DNA of 64,000 bases, from contig NC_089587.1 in assembly GCF_019320115.1 (NCBI RefSeq), positions 84,988,384 to 85,052,383 on the forward strand, given 5' to 3'. Below the pieces are notes generated by a model. That model was given only the letters and a program-made list of their open reading frames with translations. It had not been told where the DNA came from and searched no databases. This DNA comes from Miscanthus floridulus. Its lineage: Eukaryota > Streptophyta > Magnoliopsida > Poales > Poaceae. The position numbers were made by a program, and so were the translations under genes. Every line of letters begins with the position of its first letter. Positions within the stretch are counted from its first letter, which is position 1. Below, in pieces: positions 56,111-64,000 of the stretch.

Positions 56111-59100
56111 TCTACAAAGAATAGGGCATTAGAAGAAACAGAGCAATATTATAATTATAATATAATCTGTAAATAAAAAGGCAAACCGTAAGGCAGTTGT
56201 ACAACAAACGCTATGTTCAGTTCATATTCAGATCAGAGGAAAATCAAAAAATATTTACTAAGCATGGTTGCTTCAGACATATATTAGTGGAGAAAACTGA
56301 ACTTGAACCCACAACTTACCTTTGAGAGTCAATGCCAATATATTTCGATGGTTGGCTTTAGGACATTAGTAGTTTAAGCAGTACTGGAGCACTACTGTCA
56401 AGAATATCGCAAATGTCGATGAAGTCATCATCGTGCCATCCAAACCAAGCATCCATCCTAGCATATTCACATGTGACCGTTACTGATCTACCAGCAAGCA
56501 GCAAAATTTATTGAGCACAAGAACTTATTCTACATTCGATTATTTTTCATAGTTGCTTTGGCACCTGGTTGTGCTAAGCATCAAGCATCACTGTATGAAT
56601 GGCAACCATTGATTCATCCTGTAAAATTGCAATAATTCTGGGCAACCCAAGGAAAAAAACCATCTTAGTTAACAGATAGTCTCTGATAGCCTGATTCCAT
56701 CTTTTTGGATTTGCTCATTCTAAAAACAAAACATCTCTAACAAAATTTTAACTAGAAATTCTCTGGATGTTAGTTTTAATTATTTTGTTTTTTAGATAAA
56801 ATATGGCAAAACAATATGCAGTATTCATAATTTCCGAATTAGTTAAAACCAACTCGGATTTAGGGAGGCAATCAAATAGATGGTGTAGAATTGAGTGCCT
56901 TACATCCTCTTTAATCTTTAGAACAATCCAAGCTAAGAGGTTGTTGAAATGATGGTCCCCTCGCTGCCTAAAGTTAAAAAACAATATTTACACATAAATA
57001 GTGATGGTGATAAAAATTGATTCATCCGCTCCAACAATAGTAATCTAAAAAAGATTCCAGTAATGTCTCGACACGGTAACTAATCTATCTGAGCAAATCA
57101 AATCTTGCCAACCAAACATTTGGCTTTAATGCCAAAGAATTTTCAACTAATAGCTCAAACACTTTATAAATTGAAAGATACTGACATACAACTGAATTTA
57201 CGTGTAAGACCATACTTTGTAGACAAGCGAATGTAGTTGAAACGTCCTACCTACCAGAGGAAAACAAGGATTTGTGCATTAGAATCCTGTAGTATATTTG
57301 CTAATCCATTTCCGAAAAAACTCACTATTAATAGAAACTCTACACTGAATAGCGACAAGCAAGACACAACTGACAGACTCATCTAACAAAATTTGTTGTT
57401 CTGACAAAAGCTCACTGGAAAAGAAATCTACATGGCCAAATAATTTCGAGACGAACCTGAAAACAAACATTGCATTTGCTACACAAACATTGCTTGCTCC
57501 TGCTAAGAAAAAAATAAAAACAAATCATTGTTACTAACCCTTAACAACAAAATTGGTTTTACACTGTATCCCATGTTAGTGCTGATTTTTTGACTCATTG
57601 TAATGAGAATATGAGAGTAATGTCATAGCCCAGTGTTCGAAGTGCTCTTGTAGGGGCTCTAGTGCAAGGGACACCTGAGAAAATGACACTCATGGTTTGT
57701 TAATGATTTATTTCTGATGACACTCATGGTGACTCTGCTATGAAATTCAATCCTTCGACGGTGGCAACTATTCAATTACTGGTCTTTATAGAGATTGTAT
57801 GCAAAAATTAAAAAGAAGATATCCGAACAAAATGAAGTGCTCGAACGTGGACCCAGAAGCCTTACCAACCAGCAAGAAAATCTAAAAGCTACAGATAATT
57901 TTCAATATACTACATGCAACAATATGTTTCATCAGCCTTCTGCCTAAGCAAAATGCACCAGCAGTGAACCAGATCTTTCCTTACCTGTAACCATAGAGGT
58001 AATAATCAGGCCTACACCCGATAAAAAACCAGTTAAACACATCGTTAAATTTTAAAAAGGTCATGAAGAAGATTAAAGGAGAGCTAACGTACTCCCCAAC
58101 CCAAGGAAGGCAGATTCTGGACGACCTGCTCTTGATTTTGTTCTACTTCTCCATCACTAAAGATCAACACTCTCAACAAAGAGATATTTTTCTCGACCTC
58201 ACTCTTCCAGAGCCTAATAAGAAGGTGAATACCAATTAGGTTATAAGTAGTATTATAATAAATCACTTCGCTTTGAGGAGCATAGAACAAGGATAATAAT
58301 CAATGGCATGCTGACATCATGGTAGAGGTAATATAAACAAACATACTATTGCACTTGACTCCTTTTAAATTCCAATGTTGTTCACGTCAACAATAAAAAA
58401 ACATGCAGTCCAACAAGAAATAATATGATGGGCTAGTTTCCTTAATATATATCTATTGTTGTTATCTTCAGCATAAGAGAGGATATCTAAAAGGCTAGAA
58501 GAAATAGAAATATGGACATGTGTCATAGAGAAACAGTAGCAAATGCAATTGTTCCTGCTTGTAGAAATTGAATCCTAAGTTTTTGTTCATGTCCACTTAT
58601 CTAATCTTTGTAATGCAAAATTAAGGGGGATTTCAGCAAACACTCCCATCCAGTACTGCATAAGCTTCCCTCCCCTCTAAGATATCATATGCAACCATCT
58701 ATGGTTCAAAATTGAAATGTACCTTAATTCTACTGGATTTCGGCAGATATAGCCAAATCACGCCAAGTATTGCATTTAAGTTTGCAATCACGTGCACACT
58801 CTAGAAATTCAAAGAGATGCATATGCTACATAATAAGAAGCACATCATGTAATTCATCCAAATGACAACTCATGACTCAGAACAACTTCTCACCTAGCTA
58901 GTGTGCGCACGGATAGGCGGGTTTCGAACGGACCATGCTGATCGTCATGGAAGTGCGTGTGCTACAGTTACTAGAACCGTGTGGCAGGCTAAAACAACGG
59001 CGCTAGGGTGAGGGGTTCCAAGGACACCTCCTATGTGGCACCAGCACCACGAGCGAGAGGAACCGCTGCTTCCTGCAATGGAAAAAACAACAAACACCAA

Positions 59101-59559
59101 GTATACATGCTGAGTAGATCATATGTTATTTAATACCAACATAATTATCAGGTACTTGCATCGTGTTTGAGAGAGAATGAAGACAACCAGAGATGGTCCC
59201 TTGAGCACGTGCACAAGATTCTTTATTTGCTATTCTATAAGACAAGCAATATAAAAATGGCATGTGTTAGGCATTTCATCAAATGCAAAGAAGACATAGG
59301 ACCTTGAGTCATGGATGAACAAATAATTAAACAATTTATATATTCACAAATCATAATGTGTAGAAAACATGGTCTGTTTCTATGGACGAATAATTAAACT
59401 ATAGACACTATTGAGATGCTAGAACTAATTCAATAGTCAGTACATAGTTTAGCTCGGGGTATGGGTACAAATCATTATGTCAATCATGACGAGACAAAAT
59501 TACCAGCAATTTTGCTATTATAAACTAAGCAAAAGGTGCATAGCAACAGTACCTGCTTG
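56111..59559. other. Helitron interior without a recognised gene
   Basis: The stretch is AT-rich. Short minus-strand open frames (58290-58084, 56984-56748) have plausible codon use but no domain I can name; they may be exon and intron remnants of the captured gene(s). Confidence 0.45.
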
Positions 59560-59890
59560 CCTCTGCTAGTAGATTTACCAAACTATCCAATTGCTTCTGT
59601 TGGATTCTCAAGGTAGTTCATCCCTAAACCCTCCATCACTACATAGCAAATCAACAAAACCAAGACCAACAGTAGGGGTGGATCCAGTAAAAGGACACGG
59701 TGGACATATGCACACTTGATAACTTTTGTAGAAAATCGAATTTGGTAGACTTGATATTAGATCAAATCTGAGTACACCAAATAGCTTAGGTTAGGGTTTG
59801 GGTCCTCGGCTTCGCACAGAAGAGAGAGCAGGGAAGGGATAGGCGTACCTGTTGGATGCTCGTCACCGGCGAAGGGTCCGACGAAGACAT
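59560..59890 (-). pseudogene. First exons of a captured host gene
   Basis: ATG at 59890 opens MSSSDPSPVTSIQQ, ending at a GTACGC donor (59849). After an AT-rich intron, a second exon-like stretch (about 59640-59560) reads MEGLGMNYLENPTEAIG with an in-frame stop and ends GGCAAGCAG|GTACTG. The gene is not identified. It lies upstream of, and in the same direction as, the kinase exons, so all may derive from one gene. Confidence 0.5.
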
Positions 59891-60240
59891 GGCAAAGGGC
59901 CCGATGAAAACCTAGGCACCTAACGTAGGGCAGCCGCGATGGTCTGTGGTTGCCACGAGAGAGAGTGTGCGCGGGCCCTGAGCCCTGGTGGCCGGCGGTG
60001 GGAGGCCTGTATTGCCGTGCCGGAGGCAGGTGGCGTGGCGTCCTTGGCCGGCGCCCTCGCCTGATGGGTGGCTCCCTCGCCTGGTGGGCTGGTGCCTCGT
60101 CCGTGGGGGAGACATCGAGGAGGAGGAGTCGCGCGCGTGCGAGAGGAGGCGTCGAGGGAGTGGGGGAGTCGCGCGGTGTGGGAGGCGGCGTCGGCGGCGA
60201 GGGGGAGGCAAAAAAAAATTCGCAGGGGGGGTTCCTTTTA
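59891..60240 (-). promoter_or_regulatory. GC-rich 5' UTR/promoter-like segment of the captured gene
   Basis: A 300-bp GC island sits directly upstream of the ATG at 59890, in otherwise AT-rich DNA. On the minus strand it begins with CCTATAAAAGGAACC (60229-60243), which holds a good TATA box (TATAAAAG), followed by TTTTTTTGCCTCCCC. This arrangement looks like a complete core promoter and leader. Overlapping open frames here are GC by-products. Confidence 0.6.
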
Positions 60241-60625
60241 TAGGATTACGACACGCGGTATCGCAAGGGAGGGGCGGACCGACGGAGCGACGATTGTCGC
60301 ACGAAATGGTGGTCTTACTTTCTTTTTTTTAGTTGTAGGAGATAAAGCAGTCTGGCGGCATACATGTATCTTGTTTGCCGGCGTGGATAGATTGCCTCTG
60401 ATTTTTTATTGAGATATTAACTTTCTATCAGATTTTTATTAATAGATTAATTAATCGAGACGTGATGGGGTACTGCAGATATTACATTTAATTAATACAT
60501 TGCCAAGTGAATGTGATCAGAGTCATCTAATATTTTATATTAATTATAATAGAAGACGTCAGTAAAATGATATTTTTTTGATATTTTAATAATATAGATG
60601 TTTTGTTTTATTAATATAGATATAC

Positions 60626-60742
60626 GGCTTGTTCGTTTGTTGATTTCTGAATTGATAAGCTCGGCTAGTGCTGGTTTGTTGCGAGAGGAAAACATTGGTG
60701 GCTGGCTGATAAGCCCTGGCTGAAACCAACAAGTGATCAGGC
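60626..60742 (+). mobile_element. hAT-like MITE relative
   Basis: It begins GGCTTGTTCGTTTGTTG, contains GTGCTGGTTTGTTGCGAGAG and ends near CAACAAGTGATCAGGC. It matches the reverse complement of 7309-7424. Confidence 0.55.
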
Positions 60743-61156
60743 TAATTGTAATAACTAATTGTGAATGTGGTAGAAGATATTTTGTGAACCATGTGACGTG
60801 ATTAATATGACTCAACTGATATTTTACTAACTATCGTTAGTTCTTAGGTACGACCCATCAAGATCTTCTCCAAACGGTTAATTCTTTTTCCTCCTAAAAA
60901 TTGATTTTTTATTTATAATAGCAAAGGTGGGTAATTTTCTAGAAAACAAAATAGATCCAATGGTTATGGATGGCTAGAGTTATTGATTTGATTAATGTGA
61001 GAATTTCTAACATTTATCGTTTTTTTTAGCGCATCTAGTGAGTATTAACGTGGAGGCTCCATTGGGGCCTCTAATTATTAATAGTAATATGGTATTTATT
61101 ATAAAAATATATCTTACAACTGATTTAATGGTATTTATTAAATATCAGTATCTTTT

Positions 61157-61157
<1 letters not shown>
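60743..61157. other. AT-rich DNA, nothing recognised
   Basis: No open frame, inverted repeat or motif stands out. Confidence 0.5.

Positions 61158-61203
<46 letters not shown>
61158..61203. repeat. (TA)n microsatellite
   Basis: About 22 uninterrupted TA units. Confidence 0.95.
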
Positions 61204-61206
<3 letters not shown>

Positions 61207-61234
61207 TTAAACAGCTTGGCTCTAAAAAATGATA

Positions 61235-61369
61235 CTACCTTTGTCCCAAAATAAATATAAGTATCACTTTTCCCAATCTTTTTCGAGAAGTCTCGCTTTC
61301 CCAAAATAAATGCACATCTCTAAATAAGTCTATCATGAAAGTATATATCATGCATGCTCAATCTAATAA
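61235..61369. mobile_element. Stowaway-like MITE fragment
   Basis: After TA it begins CTACCTTTGTCCCAAAATAA, like grass Stowaway termini. It is interrupted by the Tourist-like MITE at 61370, and the other end is not clear. Confidence 0.45.
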
Positions 61370-61612
61370 GGCTGTGTTTAGTTGTAGGAATTTGGATTTT
61401 GGGCTACTGTAGCACGTTCGTTTTTATTTGGCAAATAGTGTTCAAACATGGACTAATTAGGCTCAAAACGTTCGTCTCGCAATTTCCCACCAAACTGTGC
61501 AATTAGTTTTTCTTTTCGTCTACATTTAATGCTCTATGCACGGGCCGCAAACATTCGATGTGACAGGTACTGTAGCAACTTTTTGGAAGTTAGGGTGGAA
61601 CTAAACAAGGGC
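61370..61612 (+). mobile_element. Tourist-like MITE, 243 bp, with target duplication TAA
   Basis: The ends GGCTGTGTTTAGTTGTAGG and GGTGGAACTAAACAAGGGC are inverted, with TAA at 61367-61369 and 61613-61615. The interior GTGCAATTAGTTTTTC and TGTAGCA blocks match the 243-bp copy at 8365-8607. Confidence 0.92.
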
Positions 61613-61625
61613 TAAATTAATAATA

Positions 61626-61676
61626 CCCAAGTCTCACTTCACGGATAGTCAGACTACTCGCGGAGTGAGACTTGGG
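61626..61676. repeat. Perfect inverted repeat, 13-bp arms
   Basis: CCCAAGTCTCACT (61626-61638) and AGTGAGACTTGGG (61664-61676) pair perfectly across a 25-bp spacer that itself contains ACTACTCGCGG. Confidence 0.85.
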
Positions 61677-61745
61677 CTTATTTTGAGACGGATGGTTATT
61701 TTAAGACAAAGCAATCATTTAAGTGCAGGAGAGTGCTATGAGTTA

Positions 61746-61957
61746 CTCTCTCGGTCCTAAAATAAGTGTGCATTACATTTATCAAGGAGTCGAACTTTTT
61801 TCTAAATTTGATTGTATTGTATCTCCAAATAATCTTGTTATGAAAGTATATAACATAACCAATCTAATGACATTTATTATACATCATAAATAGTATTTTT
61901 TCTATATAGTTTTACTTCTCAAACGTGAGATGCGCACTTGTTTTAAGACCAAGGGAG
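61746..61957. mobile_element. Stowaway-like MITE, 212 bp
   Basis: CTCTCTCGGTCCTAAAATAAGTG and CACTTGTTTTAAGACCAAGGGAG are inverted ends with TA on both sides (61744-61745 and 61958-61959). Confidence 0.8.
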
Positions 61958-61959
61958 TA

Positions 61960-64000
61960 TAATTTTGGAAATTTCGAATGCACGAAACCCATCACATCAT
62001 ATAACATGCACGCCTGACGTCTGCGTGGACTGGATTATCGACTGTTCTCTTCACGTGACAAGGCATCATCGATCGACGACGGAGGAAAAGATGGAGAAGC
62101 TGGTGCGAGAGAGCGGTGCACAGGGGCATAGGAGTATGGTGCTGGTGCAGTACTTGTTTTCCTGCTACCATCGTCCCAGTGCGTGGACCGTGGAGCTCCA
62201 GCTCCGGCGCAACGCATCCAGACGTACTGCACGAGAAGTCAGGCGCTGTAGACGGAGACGACAGACAGGCCTGCCTAGCTCGGCGCGGTCGGCGGCGGCG
62301 CTGCTGGTTCAAAAGAGCAAAGGCAACCACGGCCGGGCAGCGCAGTTTGTCAACCATGCCTGAGTGCCTGTGTACAAATACCCATGATGCTCTTCCGTCC
62401 CGGCGACCTTTCAAGTTTTCAGAGACCGGCTAGCCGGGTACGGTGGTTAGTACGCAGTACCGGTGTCCCGTAGCAGCTGCTCTTCCGTCCGCGCGTTGAA
62501 AACCCGTGGAGAAGAGAGGAAATTTCCGTTTTCAGACGAGCGCGCGGCGGGGCGGGGGTCGTCGTCGTCATCAACGCATGGTGCAGAAGACTGCATGCGG
62601 AGAGAAGGAGGTGGTGCTCTGCTCTCTGTCGAAAGTAAAACGCACCATCAGCCACAGTGCGCTTGATCGAGCTTGCCGCAACTTGTGCTTTGCTCCTGTG
62701 CTCTGATCCGCATCGCACCGCCCCATCCAGATTCACCGTCGTGGTGCGTGGCAGCTCGTGCCGTGAAACTTGTGCCACCGCCGCCGGGGCCCAAGTCCAG
62801 CAGTGATAGTGGGAGGCGCCGATGTGGCCATTCACTCATGATGCACAACGAAAACGAACGCCCGCATGTGACGAGGTGACTGATGATGGCACGGGGGTAA
62901 AAACTGAAAACTGAATCTGAATCTGAATGAAAAAGTGAAAAGCGCATGCATGCATGATGCATGCCGAGGTAGTGGAGTCGGCAATGAGTTCGCCTTTGGT
63001 TCGATCGTCCACTCCAGTCCACTGTCCACTGTGCGTCCGTGTCTGCAGTCCAGGCAAGCACCCCGGGCCGTAAGCTGGCCTGCGGCTGTGGCTTTTTAGT
63101 TCAAAAATCTACTGTGTTTTTCGTAGTAGTATACAAACTGCGGTCTGAAATGAACACCTGACAAGTGAGTGCGCTGTGGCCTGTGGGAGAGACCGCGCCC
63201 GGCCGGCGGCCGCCGGGGACGGACCAGGGTCAACAGCGCAGGCCGGCCACCGGGCGAAGCGAAGGGGCTGCTGCTGGGCTTCGTGAAAGAACTCGCTCAC
63301 CGTATGGGCTGCCGGACCCTGGGCCTAACCGTCTTTCTGTTTGCTGCTACGGGGACGCCGGCCTCCGACGGCCGCCGGGTAGGAGGAGAGCCTGTGGGCC
63401 GGCCGTTTGGGTCTTCTCATACTATTTGGAACGCCAGATTTTTTTTTCTTCTGTTTCTCGACTTTTCTTCATCTGAAATTAAGTGAAATTACAGCGTTTT
63501 AAATGGAGCCCTACGTGTAGGTCACCTTGCACTCCCCAGATGCTTCTTCATCTGAAGAGGAAAACCGTTGAATCCATGGCTCCCTCGCTATGCTAAGTCT
63601 ACTTTGGAGCTGAATTTGTAACGGAAATTTTCGGCGGAGAACGCAGATTTGGGCCCCTCGGTTTTGCTTTTAAAACCCCTTTTGGCTTACGCTGTTGCTT
63701 ATACTGGAATGTTGTGAGACAAAAACACTGTTCGTTCGCTGAAAAATACTGTTAAAGTATTGCTGTAGAACAAGGTGAGTGTTAGCTGGTCTCTGCTTTC
63801 GTTCTGCTTGTTCCACGTACAGACCAGATGTCTTGGTGTTCATCTCAGTTACTTTGCTCACATTAGGCTTGTGGACATAACAAAAGAGGAGCACCGTACA
63901 GAAACTCTTCTCATGTCTTGGTGTTTAGATGATGATGAAAACACTCGTGCGTGTTTCCCCCATTTTGGTTGAAGTTGAAATAACGGACAGCTCTGTACAT
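61960..64000. other. Unique sequence, partly GC-rich; no gene supported
   Basis: Open frames at 61965-62835 overlap on both strands without recognisable domains. Segment 62520-62735 has scattered similarity to 30650-31115. A CATGCATGCATGATGCATGC palindrome lies near 62945. The last 500 bp contain no clear exon. It could be flanking or regulatory DNA of a gene beyond the window. Confidence 0.45.

Larger units (their letters stand above)
54901..60620 (-). mobile_element. Probable non-autonomous Helitron carrying gene fragments
   Basis: Read on the minus strand, the 3' end is GTAGCGCACGGGCACGCTAC followed by CTAG and a T outside, a Helitron-type hairpin and terminus. The likely 5' end is TCTATATTAATAAAAC at 60620 with A outside; a second TCTATATTATTAAAA starts at 60598. 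There is no Rep/helicase ORF. Kinase exons and a GC-rich promoter-like segment inside run in the same minus direction. The 5' end choice is tentative; the 3' end is good. Confidence 0.6.

Noticed and set aside
61965..62835. 132-aa and 138-aa ORFs on opposite strands
   Set aside because: Overlapping frames without domains or conserved starts; codon composition follows local GC content.

Overview
The window looks like nuclear DNA from a grass, most likely a panicoid/Andropogoneae relative. This rests on the nested Gypsy LTR retrotransposons, many Stowaway (TA target site) and Tourist-like (TAA target site) MITEs, Helitron ends, and one GC-rich, six-exon host gene. The species assignment is an inference from repeat and codon style, not a database match.

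Layout. 1-1443: end of an LTR-like element running off the left edge. 1444-12171: an imperfect tandem segmental duplication. Each unit carries an LTR-like block, a Stowaway MITE and a two-exon protein phosphatase 2C (PP2C) fragment; the second unit has lost about 4.3 kb. Paralogous empty sites inside the duplication show one 242-bp Helitron and one 243-bp MITE inserted into single copies. 12172-14372: unique sequence with a TC/GA palindrome, then the left half of a MITE. 14373-24999: a Tat-like, pol-less Gypsy element on the minus strand, inserted in that MITE. 25899-28500+: the only convincing intact host gene, a bHLH transcription factor of the FBH/AKS type (400 aa, five coding exons plus a 5'-UTR exon). 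28500-31566: 3' UTR, MITEs, microsatellites and an unexplained GC-rich block. 31567-53222: an Athila-like Gypsy element on the minus strand, split by a 14.5-kb chromodomain-type Gypsy element (37008-51510, minus strand, perfect 5-bp target duplication TTCAC). 54901-about 60620: a probable Helitron on the minus strand carrying a broken protein-kinase fragment and what looks like the promoter and first exons of a captured gene. 60621-64000: MITEs and unique sequence without a convincing gene.

How the parts relate. Only the bHLH gene looks functional. Its upstream region has been split by the Tat-like element, whose nearest end lies about 900 bp from the TATA-like box and whose own promoter should point away from the gene. 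All retrotransposon genes are broken by stops, frameshifts or loss of pol.

The most striking observation is in the inner chromodomain element. Ahead of gag it carries an extra ORF whose product begins with a near copy of the histone H3 tail (16 of the first 21 H3 residues after Met). The same element also encodes a chromodomain-like integrase tail, so one retroelement carries both a histone-tail-like sequence and a module of the type that reads histone tails.
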